Part shown: positions 37,274 to 46,020 of the stretch, piece by piece
How positions within the stretch are numbered: position 1 is the stretch's first letter
Layout of the letters: every line of letters begins with the position of its first letter
Source of the DNA: Parapedobacter pyrenivorans
GTDB lineage: Bacteria; Bacteroidota; Bacteroidia; Sphingobacteriales; Sphingobacteriaceae
Direction: 5' to 3'
Length of the DNA stretch: 64,000 nucleotides
Assembly (NCBI RefSeq): GCF_014636865.1
Contig: NZ_BMER01000001.1
Span: 670,718-734,717 of the forward strand
Notes under the pieces: model-generated
Databases searched by the model: none
What the model was told of the DNA's origin: nothing
What the model saw: the letters and a program-made list of their open reading frames with translations, nothing else
Made by a program: the position numbers and the translations under genes

Positions 37274-37741
37274 TTATTCGGCCGCTCCTGAATACTTCAC
37301 GATATCAATGCCGATCCCATTGGGATCTTCGATCGCAAAGTGCCGATCCCCCCACGGTTCATCGCGAAGGCTGATTTTGATCGTAACGCCCTTCGCTATC
37401 ATTTTTTCATGCCATGCATCCACATCATCCACCTCTATGGTGAGGTACACACCCTGCCCCTGAAAGGGCGGCTGGAAGAGTGGTTGCTGCGAAGGATGGT
37501 TGGGCAATAAGAAGCTGATTTCAGCGGTTCGATCGGGCGTATGGAGCAAGAGATAAAACTCGTTCTCGAACGTCACGCCGAAACCCATTATTTCGGTGTA
37601 AAAGGACTTGGTTTCCGCTAGCTTTTCGGTAATGACTCCTGCGTTTAATTTCATCGTCGTTTGATTTTTGATGCTGTCCGCATGCTGGGCGTTTGCGCTG
37701 GAAACGGCATATGCTACAGACAGTAAGGTGAATAAATGCAT
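37274..37741 (-). CDS. VOC-family (glyoxalase/bleomycin-resistance-like) protein
   Basis: A 155-aa protein whose VOC fold begins at LNAGVITEKLAETKSFYTEI and ends with HFAIEDPNGIGIDIVKY. The start at 37741 gives a possible signal peptide (LLSVAYAVSSANAQ), while an internal ATG at 37654 would give a cytoplasmic 126-aa form. I kept the longer start, but the choice is open. The family includes glyoxalases, dioxygenases and resistance proteins, and the substrate is unknown. Confidence 0.75.
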   Translation of the reverse strand: MHLFTLLSVAYAVSSANAQHADSIKNQTTMKLNAGVITEKLAETKSFYTEIMGFGVTFENEFYLLLHTPDRTAEISFLLPNHPSQQPLFQPPFQGQGVYLTIEVDDVDAWHEKMIAKGVTIKISLRDEPWGDRHFAIEDPNGIGIDIVKYSGAAE

Positions 37742-37817
37742 AATTCTTTCGTTTTAACTATGCAAAGTTGCCCTAAAACGTCGAATCACAATTGTAAAAA
37801 TCGGACAAGTTCCGCCA

Positions 37818-38309
37818 CTAATCCAACTCACGCAACAATCCTTCCAAGTCCAGCGCCCGCGTGTACATTGTCAGCGAGCCGTCAGGCAGGTGGGGCCATT
37901 GCTCCTTAGGCCGGTCCCAATACAATTCCACGCCGTTACGGTCTGGGTCATCCAAATACAGCGCCTCCGACACACCATGATCACTTGCTCCGGTCAGCGG
38001 ATAGTCTGCCCGCTGCAACCGGTCAAAAATGACAGCGAGATCCTTTCTTTCTGGATATACAATAGCCGTATGAAACAGTCCCACGCCATATGTTGGCGCA
38101 GGTGGAGCACCTTCGCTATGCCAGGTATTCAGTCCGATGTGGTGATGGTACCCGCCGGCCGAGATGAAAGCCGCCTGCCCGCCATAGCGTGTTGTTAGCT
38201 CAAAGCCTAATAAATCACAATAAAACGCTAGCGAACGCTCGAGGTCCGACACTTTGAGATGGACGTGCCCGATCCGTGTTTGGGACGGGATGACATAATG
38301 TTCATTCAT
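37818..38309 (-). CDS. VOC-family protein, catechol-2,3-dioxygenase-like
   Basis: A 163-aa protein from the ATG at 38309. That start is supported by a TAAGTTTG box ending 5 nt upstream. Motifs are IGHVHLKVSDLERSLAFYCD, GGYHHHIGLNTW and DPDRNGVELYWDRP. The latter two hold the metal-ligand-type His and Glu. It resembles one half of an extradiol dioxygenase and CatE-like proteins. Substrate is unknown. Confidence 0.8.
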   Translation of the reverse strand: MNEHYVIPSQTRIGHVHLKVSDLERSLAFYCDLLGFELTTRYGGQAAFISAGGYHHHIGLNTWHSEGAPPAPTYGVGLFHTAIVYPERKDLAVIFDRLQRADYPLTGASDHGVSEALYLDDPDRNGVELYWDRPKEQWPHLPDGSLTMYTRALDLEGLLRELD

Positions 38310-38314
38310 AACAA

Positions 38315-38322
38315 CAAACTTA
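38315..38322 (-). promoter_or_regulatory. -7 box of the VOC gene, close to the start codon
   Basis: TAAGTTTG on the minus strand, only 5 nt before the ATG at 38309. It implies a leaderless or nearly leaderless mRNA. Confidence 0.5.
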
Positions 38323-38406
38323 GCTAAACTACCCTTTATATCCAACAACGAGGAGCCCATGGTGGATCCGTGGCCACCGCAAAATATTTGCTATCTTGCC
38401 AACCTT

Positions 38407-38829
38407 ATGGAGATCTTTCAACAACAGGTGACACTACGGGAACGACCGAGGGGCTTCCATCTCATCACCCGCGAAATAGCCGATTGTTTATCCGCCATAT
38501 CGCATTGGAAAGTAGGGATATGCCATGTTTTCATCCAACACACTTCTGCGTCACTTACCATCAATGAAGACGCCGACCCAACTGTCAGGATGGATTTCGA
38601 AACTTACTTCAATAAGGCAGTCCCCGAAAATGATCCTGATTATCGCCACGACTATGAAGGATCGGATGATATGCCTGCACACATCAAGTCCTCGCTGATG
38701 GGCGTATCGGTAACGATTCCCATCCAAAATGGGAAACTGGCTTTAGGTACCTGGCAAGGGATATACGTTTGCGAACACCGCAATCACGGTGGTAGCCGAC
38801 GGCTAATGGTAACTGCTTGGGGTAATTAA
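38407..38829 (+). CDS. YjbQ family (UPF0047) secondary thiamine-phosphate synthase-like protein
   Basis: A 140-aa protein from the ATG at 38407, the family's usual length; the frame could open earlier at 38359 but that adds non-conserved residues. Hallmark motifs are FIQHTSASLTINEDADPTVR and HIKSSLMGVSVTIPI, then LGTWQGIYVCEHRNHGG. Members have weak thiamine-phosphate synthase activity in vitro; the true role is unclear. It is transcribed divergently from the VOC gene. Confidence 0.93.
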   Translation: MEIFQQQVTLRERPRGFHLITREIADCLSAISHWKVGICHVFIQHTSASLTINEDADPTVRMDFETYFNKAVPENDPDYRHDYEGSDDMPAHIKSSLMGVSVTIPIQNGKLALGTWQGIYVCEHRNHGGSRRLMVTAWGN

Positions 38830-38833
38830 AAAA

Positions 38834-38858
38834 TGCGGCCACACAGACGTGGGCCGCA
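38834..38858 (-). terminator. Hairpin between YjbQ and OmpA genes
   Basis: TGCGGCC (38834-38840) pairs with GGCCGCA (38852-38858). On the minus strand the stem is followed by a run of six T, fitting a terminator for the OmpA gene. In the plus direction the T-run is missing. Confidence 0.7.
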
Positions 38859-38883
38859 CTCTTCGATTTGATGTAATAGCCCG

Positions 38884-39582
38884 CTATGTGCCAGCTTGAT
38901 TCTTTGCTTCTTCTATCATCTTATCATTGGCTACGATCACGATTTCCACCCGGCGGTTCTGGGCCCGTCCCGCGTCCGTATCATTGTCGGCAATCGGCTC
39001 ATGGAAGCTTCTTCCTTCGGTTTTGACCCGACGCCCAGCCAGACCTTGTGAAACAGCATAACTCTTTACCGACCGCGCCCTGCGTTCCGAAAGCCCTTGA
39101 TTATAGTTATCCGTGCCTTTGTTATCAGTATGGCCGATAACCAAGATATCGGTATCTGGATTATTATTCATCGATTCAACCAATTTTGCGATATTATCTT
39201 GCGCTGCCGGTTTCAAATCCGTTTTGTCAAAATCAAACAGGATCCCCGAATCAAATTTCACGATAATACCCTCATCAGCCTTGATAACCTCTGCTCCAGC
39301 AACCGTACGTTCGATCTCTGCAGCTTGTTTATCCATCTTTCTACCGATAAGCCCACCAGCTACACCACCTATCGCAGCGCCCGCAAGCGCACCCACAGCA
39401 GTATTGCCTGCCTTGTTACCGATAAGTGCACCCAATGCACCACCTGCTACCGCACCTGTGGCGGCACCTTTTTGCGTATTACTCATCGACTGGATTGTAC
39501 CACAGCTGCCCAACAGCATCGCCGATGTAGCTACCGAAAGTCCCAATAAGGCTAGTCTTCTATTCGTCATCATGATGTTCAT
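38884..39582 (-). CDS. OmpA-family lipoprotein with glycine-zipper segment
   Basis: A 232-aa protein with a lipobox LLGSC. Residues about 38-83 are Gly/Ala rich (GAVAGGALGALIGNKAGN and similar), a glycine-zipper likely inserted in or near a membrane. The C-terminal OmpA domain has FDSGILFDFDKTDLKP, VIGHTDNKGTDNYNQGLSER and RRVEIVI. Such proteins link the outer membrane to peptidoglycan. It is a single gene with a terminator at its 3' end. ATG codons at residues 4 and 5 are alternative starts. Confidence 0.93.
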   Translation of the reverse strand: MNIMMTNRRLALLGLSVATSAMLLGSCGTIQSMSNTQKGAATGAVAGGALGALIGNKAGNTAVGALAGAAIGGVAGGLIGRKMDKQAAEIERTVAGAEVIKADEGIIVKFDSGILFDFDKTDLKPAAQDNIAKLVESMNNNPDTDILVIGHTDNKGTDNYNQGLSERRARSVKSYAVSQGLAGRRVKTEGRSFHEPIADNDTDAGRAQNRRVEIVIVANDKMIEEAKNQAGT

Positions 39583-39654
39583 CTTTTATTTACAACGAAG
39601 GAGTGCAAACCCAATGCCAAAAATGCATACCGAGGCACCGATGAGGTAAAGCCG

Positions 39655-40404
39655 TTACTGGTTGAGCTCAGCTTCCAGCTTGGGCAGCTTCGGCGCAGCG
39701 GGTCGGCCATCGCGGTCAAATTGCTTGAAGGATTGAACAATGTAGTTGGTAATATCATACTCACCCCAATATTGGGCTTTCTCATAGGATGGTCGATACC
39801 AGATCATGAAATTGGTAAGATCGTCGCCGCTCAGACCCGTCAGCTCCTGGATTTTCCGGCTGCTGAATTTCTGGTCTACCTCCGTTTCGGCAAGCTCGCG
39901 CTCCATATAATTACCAAAACGCCGGGCATTCCGCGGCGTACGGCCAAACAGTTCGTAAAGCGATGTAATGGGGTTAAAAATATAGGCTAATGCGGGTGGC
40001 TTACCGTCAAAATAGACCCCTTGCTTACGATAGCCGCGCATGACATCACGGAGTTCAGCTTCTTTACTCATCCGGTTTACATCTACCTGATCTAAAAGAA
40101 TGCTTCCAGGACTCATATCAATAAGGATGTCACTTAGTGTCTTAATTTCGGTCGTAGCAGTTTGATAACCCATAAGGGTCGCCACGAGTGAATCTCCCAC
40201 CGAAGCCCATAGCTCAAAGGTACCCAAACTCCCTGAAGCAGCGGCCTGGCCGGTAGTTTTATTCGTGATGGTCACGCTCCCCAGGCGCTTGCTAGATCCG
40301 GCCTCCACCACGATACCACGGACAATTCCGGACTCTTGTGCAAAGAGCCAAGTCGGCAATATCAACAAGGAAATAAACAGTACTATTTTATCAAGATTAC
40401 CCAT
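39655..40404 (-). CDS. Carboxypeptidase-regulatory-like domain protein, secreted
   Basis: A 249-aa protein with a signal peptide ending at WLFAQ. Residues about 25-100 are a CarboxypepD_reg-like beta-sandwich (GIVRGIVVEAGSSKRLGSVT, GTFELWASVGDSLVATLMGY). The rest (AYIFNPITSLYELFGRTPRN) is a helical part known from similar Bacteroidota proteins of unknown role. No barrel or plug follows, so it is not a transporter. Function unknown. Confidence 0.75.
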   Translation of the reverse strand: MGNLDKIVLFISLLILPTWLFAQESGIVRGIVVEAGSSKRLGSVTITNKTTGQAAASGSLGTFELWASVGDSLVATLMGYQTATTEIKTLSDILIDMSPGSILLDQVDVNRMSKEAELRDVMRGYRKQGVYFDGKPPALAYIFNPITSLYELFGRTPRNARRFGNYMERELAETEVDQKFSSRKIQELTGLSGDDLTNFMIWYRPSYEKAQYWGEYDITNYIVQSFKQFDRDGRPAAPKLPKLEAELNQ

Positions 40405-40471
40405 ACGCTTACTTCCATTTGACTGCTTTTTACTTCAAACGTTTAAACGGCACGTCATCTTGTATCAATTA

Positions 40472-40870
40472 TCAAGCTTTATACGGATAAAATACAAAAT
40501 TGGCGCCTTCCGGTACAACAACAAATAGACACATAAAATCCTCCGGCTTTTTGTATTTCTTGACGAAATGTGCTTGTCGATCTTCCTTGATGATTCCGCG
40601 TTCTACCAACTCCTCCAACGTGGAAGCCTGGATAGACCAATTTGTTCCCAGTTCGTCCTTATTCAGTATCAGTTCCCCTAAGCTTACTTCATGCTGATGG
40701 GCGATAAAGATAGGGTAAGCAGACAGTCCTTCGGCCATGATCTCTACGGCAATTTCCTTAATGGATTCGCTGTAAAAATCTAAATCCGCCTGAAGGCTCT
40801 TCAACGGGCTCTCCTTTTTCGGTTGCCCGTCGTCATCGGCTTGCGCGCCAAGCAAATCTCTTAATTCCAT
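40472..40870 (-). CDS. Conserved hypothetical protein
   Basis: A 132-aa soluble, acidic protein with no signal or membrane segment. It starts at MELRDLLGAQADDD and ends in PEGANFVFYPYKA. I do not recognise a characterised family; the protein-like composition and operon position, 37 bp after rlmD on the same strand, support a real gene. Confidence 0.7.
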   Translation of the reverse strand: MELRDLLGAQADDDGQPKKESPLKSLQADLDFYSESIKEIAVEIMAEGLSAYPIFIAHQHEVSLGELILNKDELGTNWSIQASTLEELVERGIIKEDRQAHFVKKYKKPEDFMCLFVVVPEGANFVFYPYKA

Positions 40871-40907
40871 AAAAAATCAAGTCAAAAAAACCAACAACCC
40901 AGCCGTA

Positions 40908-42320
40908 CTACTTCTTCAACATCAGCAACACGACGTTTTCGACGTGCTGTGTATGGGGGAACATATCAACAGGGCGTATCCGCCGGACCTCATATTTTTC
41001 GCCGAGCAACGCCAAATCCCGGGCCTGTGTGGCTGCATTGCAGCTTACATACACAATCTTAGGTGCCGCCATGGCTAACAATCGGGCTACTACATCGGCA
41101 TGCATCCCGGCTCGGGGCGGATCAACAATAACGACGTCGGGTTCACCATGTTCCAGAATAAAATCCGCCGTGAGGACATCTTTCATATCCCCCGCAAAGA
41201 ACTTCGTGTTGCCGATGTTGTTTAGCTCCGAATTGATTTTCGCATCGTCGATTGCCGACGGTACGTATTCCACACCGATAACTTCGTGTACATCCCGTGC
41301 TATAAAATTGGCTATTGTTCCGGCACCGGTATACAAGTCATACACCCGCTCATCTCCTCGAAAAGCGGCAAAGTCGCGGGCTATCTTATAGAGTTGGTAT
41401 GCTTGTGCTGAATTTGTCTGATAAAATGACTTAGCACCGATTTTAAAACGCAGCCCTTCCATTTCCTCGAAAATATGGTCGCGACCCGCATAGACGTGGA
41501 TGTCCTGGTCAAATATCGTATCGTTCTTCTTGTGGTTTAGCACATACAGCAGCGAGCTAATCGATGGAAATTCCTGATGCAGAAAGGCCATTGTCCTTTT
41601 AACGGTGTCCTCGTCTGCATAGGCAAATATCACGATGACCATCAGTTCGCCCGTAGAGGCCGTACGGATGATGAGGTTGCGTAGGGCGCCTTCATGTTGC
41701 CGCAAGTCATAAAATGAAATGCTATTTTCCAATGCGAAAGACCGCAGCTTGTTGCGAATGGCGTTTGAAGGATCTTGCTGCAAAAAACAATGTTCGATGT
41801 CGAGGATTTTATCAAACCGCGAAGGCACGTGAAAACCCAGCGCATTCATTTGCAAGCCTTCTTGCGCATCATCTATATTGGTTAGCCACCGTTTATTGGA
41901 GAAGGTATACTCCAGCTTATTACGGTAATACTGCGTCTGAGGTGCCGCTAATATGGCCTCCATGGCTGAGGTATCGACCTTCCCCAGGCGGGTAAGGGCA
42001 TTGCTTACACCCTGCTGTTTGTAGCGAAGTTGAGCGTCGTAATCCATGTGCTGCCATTTGCAGCCACCGCATACACCAAAATGCTCGCAAAATGGCAATG
42101 TCCGATGGGATGATGCTTTCTTGAGTTGGTGTACCCGTGCCTCCGCAAAATTCTTTTTCTTGCGCAGCAATTCTACGTCTACCACATCACCTGGAATGGC
42201 TTTGTCTACAAAAACAACCAACTCGTCAACCTTGGCTACGCCCTTACCCTCTTCAGCAATGTCTACAATCGAAATATCAGCTAGCAATCGCTGTTCGGGT
42301 GGAATCCTTCTTCTGCTCAT
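40908..42320 (-). CDS. rlmD: 23S rRNA (uracil-5-)-methyltransferase RlmD/RumA-type
   Basis: A 470-aa protein. An N-terminal TRAM domain is followed by the [4Fe-4S] cysteines: Cys78, Cys84 and Cys87 in FCEHFGVCGGCKWQH, with the later IEHC as fourth ligand. The SAM-dependent methyltransferase core has VYDLYTGAGTIANFIA, VIVDPPRAGMH and VSCNAATQARD, in which Cys is the catalytic nucleophile. It makes m5U in 23S rRNA. The exact target (U1939 or another) is not certain, because Bacteroidota paralogues vary. A TACCTTTG box sits 7 nt before the ATG. Confidence 0.92.
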   Translation of the reverse strand: MSRRRIPPEQRLLADISIVDIAEEGKGVAKVDELVVFVDKAIPGDVVDVELLRKKKNFAEARVHQLKKASSHRTLPFCEHFGVCGGCKWQHMDYDAQLRYKQQGVSNALTRLGKVDTSAMEAILAAPQTQYYRNKLEYTFSNKRWLTNIDDAQEGLQMNALGFHVPSRFDKILDIEHCFLQQDPSNAIRNKLRSFALENSISFYDLRQHEGALRNLIIRTASTGELMVIVIFAYADEDTVKRTMAFLHQEFPSISSLLYVLNHKKNDTIFDQDIHVYAGRDHIFEEMEGLRFKIGAKSFYQTNSAQAYQLYKIARDFAAFRGDERVYDLYTGAGTIANFIARDVHEVIGVEYVPSAIDDAKINSELNNIGNTKFFAGDMKDVLTADFILEHGEPDVVIVDPPRAGMHADVVARLLAMAAPKIVYVSCNAATQARDLALLGEKYEVRRIRPVDMFPHTQHVENVVLLMLKK

Positions 42321-42327
42321 AGGGATG

Positions 42328-42335
42328 CAAAGGTA
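42328..42335 (-). promoter_or_regulatory. -7 box of rlmD, close to the start codon
   Basis: TACCTTTG on the minus strand with 7 nt to the ATG at 42320, implying a leaderless or nearly leaderless transcript. Confidence 0.5.
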
Positions 42336-42352
42336 CGGGTTTTTTACAACAC

Positions 42353-42928
42353 CTACTCTACAGTGGCTTTAACAAGGTAAGGGAGGATTTCCTTTTGGAA
42401 AGAGACGAAGTTTTTGCGGACGTCGGCCTCGCTCACCGAAGTGAAAGCAAATGAAAAAACGATGTTTTTACTGGCTTTGATCAGAAAGGTCAACTTTTCG
42501 GGCGCTACGGCTTTACCAATCTCCGCATTATTGATAAAGGAGCTGATGAGCAGAAATTCCAAGTCGTCAGACAGCGTACGCAGGTATTCTTGCGTATTGG
42601 TAGATTCACGGATAAAATCCCATCCCAAAAATTCATTGCATATCGTATACGTAAGGCGGCTCACCCTCAAGATCGTGTTACCCAAATAGGTTTCCAAGTC
42701 TGCCTGATTGTTATATTTGCTCAGTAAATCCGCCACACTTTCACGGATATAATCCATGAGTATAGCATGCAAAACCAGTTCTTTGCTATCGAAGTATTTA
42801 TAAATGGTAGCTTTGGCGATTTTTGCCCGGCGGGCAATTTCATTGACACTGGTTTTCTTATAACCGTATCTCCTGAAAAGGTCCCGGGCAGCTTTCTTGA
42901 TTGATTCTTTTACTTTATCAGCTTCCAT
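42353..42928 (-). CDS. TetR/AcrR-family transcriptional regulator
   Basis: A 191-aa protein. The N-terminal helix-turn-helix is clear (KKAARDLFRRYGYKKTSVN, IARRAKIAKATIYKYFDSKE). The C-terminal ligand-binding part shows no known signature. It is the third gene of a run pheS, Rieske-like lipoprotein, tetR with gaps of 0 and 3 bp, so it is probably cotranscribed. Its target and ligand are unknown. Confidence 0.93.
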   Translation of the reverse strand: MEADKVKESIKKAARDLFRRYGYKKTSVNEIARRAKIAKATIYKYFDSKELVLHAILMDYIRESVADLLSKYNNQADLETYLGNTILRVSRLTYTICNEFLGWDFIRESTNTQEYLRTLSDDLEFLLISSFINNAEIGKAVAPEKLTFLIKASKNIVFSFAFTSVSEADVRKNFVSFQKEILPYLVKATVE

Positions 42929-42931
42929 TTA

Positions 42932-43354
42932 TTAATTTGAAACAATTAAAATGTCCTGATTTCTCCTCACGTGGTAAGGCCTCAGGGGGCATTCGGCAAC
43001 AGCTGATGGGGAGCCGTTGGTTAAAATATACTTTGCTCCCGAGCATGGGTCAATGGCCAATGGCGCGCCTTTTTCGAGTTCGACGGCGCATTGCCGCTGC
43101 GGATTGACCGTACTGCATCGATCAAATGCTACATATTGTCCATCGCTTACCTGCATAATAAGGAGTCCCGCAACCCCGCCGTGTTCGGCGCCCAGGGCGA
43201 CGGGTTGCATGAGTAAGCGCAATTCATTAAACTCCACTAACGATATCGTTGTATTAAACGGGCGATAGTCAACCACATTGCATCCACCCTTTTTGCAGGC
43301 CGTAGGTAACAGCGAGACGGCTGAGAACGCAATACACCAAACGACCTTGCCCAT
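42932..43354 (-). CDS. Lipoprotein resembling a Rieske domain that has lost its cluster ligands
   Basis: A 140-aa protein with a signal and lipobox-like PTAC (Cys20). Residues about 70-138 look like the Rieske fold: DGQYVAFDRCSTVNPQRQC, then IDPCSGAKYILTNGSP and LRPYHV. In a true Rieske protein the pairs would read CxH and CxxH. Here the His positions are Thr82 and Ser105, and the second Cys position is Asp102. Only the disulfide-type cysteines (about Cys89 and Cys104) remain. It begins right after the pheS stop codon. A [2Fe-2S] cluster is unlikely. Confidence 0.65.
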   Translation of the reverse strand: MGKVVWCIAFSAVSLLPTACKKGGCNVVDYRPFNTTISLVEFNELRLLMQPVALGAEHGGVAGLLIMQVSDGQYVAFDRCSTVNPQRQCAVELEKGAPLAIDPCSGAKYILTNGSPSAVAECPLRPYHVRRNQDILIVSN

Positions 43355-44392
43355 CTAAATCAATTCCGTTTCAAACTGGCTCAGAAAACGCACGTCATTC
43401 TCGGAAAAAAGCCGCAAATCTTTGATTTCATATTTGAGGTTGGTAATACGTTCGATACCCATGCCGAACGCAAAACCACTGTATTTCGACGCGTCGATCC
43501 CGCAATTTTCGAGCACATTGGGGTCTACCATGCCGCAACCCAATATCTCTACCCACCCTGTTCCTTTGCACAGCGCACACCCCTTACCCTTACATATCGT
43601 ACAGCTGATATCCATTTCCGCAGATGGCTCGGTAAAGGGGAAGTAAGAGGGTCTGAACCGAACTTTCGTATCCTCACCGAATAACTCCTGTACAAAGTAG
43701 TATAACGTCTGTTTCAAGTCGGCAAAAGAAACATCCTCATCTACATAAAGCCCCTCCACTTGATGGAAAAAGCAGTGCGCCCGCGCTGATATCGCCTCGT
43801 TTCTATACACCCTGCCGGGCATAATAGCACGGAAAGGGGGTTGGCCATTTTCCATCATTCTTACCTGTACCGATGATGTGTGTGTACGCAGCGCGATATC
43901 ATTACCATCTTGCTTCTTGATGAAAAACGTATCCTGCATATCCCGAGCGGGGTGCTCCGGCGGAAAATTGAGTGCCGTGAAATTGTGCCAATCGTCTTCT
44001 ATCTCCGGCCCTTCAGCTACCGAAAACCCCAACTTCTTGAATATTTCCACAATTTCCTTCCGCACCAAAGACAACGGATGCCGCGAGCCAACCACAAATC
44101 CTTCGCCCGGCAAGGTGAGGTCATCCTCATCTCGCTTGCGGGCCTCCATTCCTGATGAAAATTGCGCTTGTAATATTTTATATTTTTGTTCGGCAGTCTG
44201 CTTTAAATCGTTCAATGATTTCCCAAGCACACGCTTTTGATCGGGCGATACCGATTTAAACGCTTCGAAAAGGTTGCGGACCGCTCCCTTGGTCACCAGG
44301 TATTTCAAACGGAATGCTTCTACATCCTCGTGCGATTGGGCGACAAACTGGTTAATTTCTTGGGTATACTCTGCTATTTTCTCGTGCAACAT
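43355..44392 (-). CDS. pheS: Phenylalanyl-tRNA synthetase alpha subunit
   Basis: A 345-aa protein of normal length. The N-terminal coiled-coil is followed by the class II core: GSRHPLSLVRKEIVEIFKKLG, HPARDMQDTFFI, RTHTSSVQVRMM, PGRVYRNEAISA and the motif 3 region GFAFGMGIERITNLKYEI. It charges tRNA-Phe as an alpha2-beta2 enzyme; pheT is not in this window, so the subunit genes are separated. A TATCTTTG box lies 5 nt before the ATG. Confidence 0.98.
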   Translation of the reverse strand: MLHEKIAEYTQEINQFVAQSHEDVEAFRLKYLVTKGAVRNLFEAFKSVSPDQKRVLGKSLNDLKQTAEQKYKILQAQFSSGMEARKRDEDDLTLPGEGFVVGSRHPLSLVRKEIVEIFKKLGFSVAEGPEIEDDWHNFTALNFPPEHPARDMQDTFFIKKQDGNDIALRTHTSSVQVRMMENGQPPFRAIMPGRVYRNEAISARAHCFFHQVEGLYVDEDVSFADLKQTLYYFVQELFGEDTKVRFRPSYFPFTEPSAEMDISCTICKGKGCALCKGTGWVEILGCGMVDPNVLENCGIDASKYSGFAFGMGIERITNLKYEIKDLRLFSENDVRFLSQFETELI

Positions 44393-44397
44393 GACGC

Positions 44398-44405
44398 CAA
44401 AGATA
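44398..44405 (-). promoter_or_regulatory. -7 box of pheS, close to the start codon
   Basis: TATCTTTG on the minus strand, 5 nt before the pheS ATG. A leader-based attenuation of pheS is thus unlikely here. Confidence 0.5.
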
Positions 44406-44460
44406 CGAAATTTTCTTTTTTTAGCTGTCTGTGGACTGTTTTCGGAGCTTAGTTATTTTT

Positions 44461-44922
44461 TTAAAAAAGTGCATCATCTTCACCCTCATTTTCCTTAAAA
44501 TTAACCTCGGAGCTGCTACCGTCGCTCTTCTTGGCGACCTGCTCGCCCGTTCCGTCAACTGTATTCGTGGGATTACTTGGGGCATCAAAGTCGCTCTTAC
44601 GGCCCAATAAAGTAAAGTTTTCGGCAACCACCTCCGTCGTATAGCGCCTTATCCCTTCCTTGTCTTCGTACGTCCGTGTTCTCAACTTACCCTCCACGTA
44701 CACCAATTTACCTTTGAAGAGGTATTTTGCCGCAACTTCCGCCAATCCACGCCACATTACGATATTGTGCCATTCGGTCTGTTCCACCCTTCGACCATCT
44801 TTGTTATACATTTCGGAAGTCGCCAACGGGAAACTCGCCACGGTAACATTGCCTTCCAGGTGTCGGATTTCCGGGTCCTTCCCCAAGTGGCCGACTAAAA
44901 TAACTTTGTTGATGCCTGACAT
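44461..44922 (-). CDS. ssb: Single-stranded DNA-binding protein
   Basis: A 153-aa protein with the OB-fold start NKVILVGHLGKDPEIRHL and the motifs VASFPLATSE, TEWHNIVMWRGLAEVAAKYL and KGKLVYVEGKLRTRTYEDKE. The tail is acidic and ends EGEDDALF, a form of the usual DDDIPF-type interaction tip. It coats ssDNA in replication and repair. It lies 25 bp after mutY on the same strand. Confidence 0.97.
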   Translation of the reverse strand: MSGINKVILVGHLGKDPEIRHLEGNVTVASFPLATSEMYNKDGRRVEQTEWHNIVMWRGLAEVAAKYLFKGKLVYVEGKLRTRTYEDKEGIRRYTTEVVAENFTLLGRKSDFDAPSNPTNTVDGTGEQVAKKSDGSSSEVNFKENEGEDDALF

Positions 44923-44947
44923 AATAATTTAGGTGTATTTTGATGAA

Positions 44948-46000
44948 TCATTCAAACATATAATCCTTTAAAAAAGAATAAATAAGCTTCGGTTTAGCTA
45001 ATGTACCTAAATCTTTGATAAAAACATAACCCCATTTCATTTTTTTGTCGCCAATGCCTCCATTCACATGCACGGCGATGAATTGTGCAAAGAGGTTTTG
45101 GTGGCTCAATACATGCTTCACCGGTCCTGCCAACAATCGCAACGCTGCGGTTGCACCGAAACATGCAACAACTGCCGGGGTGCTCGCCAGTTCGTGCGTT
45201 TCCATCTGATAGGGCGTCTCGATCAACGGCAATTCGTAGAGGTTTTCCCAGATATCTCCCCGCCCCCGTTTATTCATTAAAATACGATCCCCATCCACCA
45301 TCACGAAATAATTGAAATAGCGGTTACGGCTTGGTTTACTCTTTATTTTCACCGGTAGCTGGGCTACGCGTCCTTCCCGCCGTGCCTTACAGTCCAATTG
45401 CAGGACACAGGTGGCGCAATCCGGGTTTTTGGGTTTGCATTGCATAGCACCAAATTCCATGACCGCTTGGTTGTAAATGCCGGGTTGTGTAACCTCAAGT
45501 AACTCTTGCGCCAGTGCGAGAAAAAGCTTCTTGCCTTTTGACGAATTGATGGGCGCATCGATTCCAAAGTATCGGGCCAATGTCCGAAATACATTGCCAT
45601 CTACCACAGCCTTTGCTTCGTTACCAGCAAAGGAGGCAATCGCAGCCGCTGTATATTCGCCAACCCCCTTAAGTTTGATGAGATCATCATACCGGGCTGG
45701 AAAAATACCCGCATATTCCGCCACGACAGTTTTTGCAGCCCTATGCATATTGCGTGCCCTCGAATAATACCCCAGTCCCTGCCAATGGAGTAGTATTTCG
45801 TCCTCCGGAGCTTCGGCAAAGGACGTCACATCGGGATAACGCGAAAGGAACCGATGAAAATAAGGGAGCCCTTGTTCCACTCGGGTTTGCTGAAGGATGA
45901 CCTCGGAAAGCCAAATGACATAAGGATCTTGGGTATGCCGCCACGGCAGATCCCGCTTATTCAGATTATACCAAGCAATGATTTCACTGGAAAATGCCAT
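44948..46000 (-). CDS. mutY: A/G-specific adenine glycosylase
   Basis: A 350-aa protein from the ATG at 46000. The frame extends to 46192, but those residues overlap the EcsC gene and are not conserved. The catalytic glutamate is Glu33 (SEVILQQTRV), the helix-hairpin-helix LKGVGEYTAAAIASFAG leads to Asp134 in AVVDGNVFR, and the [4Fe-4S] ligands are Cys188, Cys195, Cys198 and Cys204. A C-terminal NUDIX-like part recognises 8-oxoG. It removes adenine mispaired with 8-oxoguanine. Confidence 0.97.
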   Translation of the reverse strand: MAFSSEIIAWYNLNKRDLPWRHTQDPYVIWLSEVILQQTRVEQGLPYFHRFLSRYPDVTSFAEAPEDEILLHWQGLGYYSRARNMHRAAKTVVAEYAGIFPARYDDLIKLKGVGEYTAAAIASFAGNEAKAVVDGNVFRTLARYFGIDAPINSSKGKKLFLALAQELLEVTQPGIYNQAVMEFGAMQCKPKNPDCATCVLQLDCKARREGRVAQLPVKIKSKPSRNRYFNYFVMVDGDRILMNKRGRGDIWENLYELPLIETPYQMETHELASTPAVVACFGATAALRLLAGPVKHVLSHQNLFAQFIAVHVNGGIGDKKMKWGYVFIKDLGTLAKPKLIYSFLKDYMFE

Positions 46001-46020
46001 ACGGCAAAGGTCCTGTTTTT

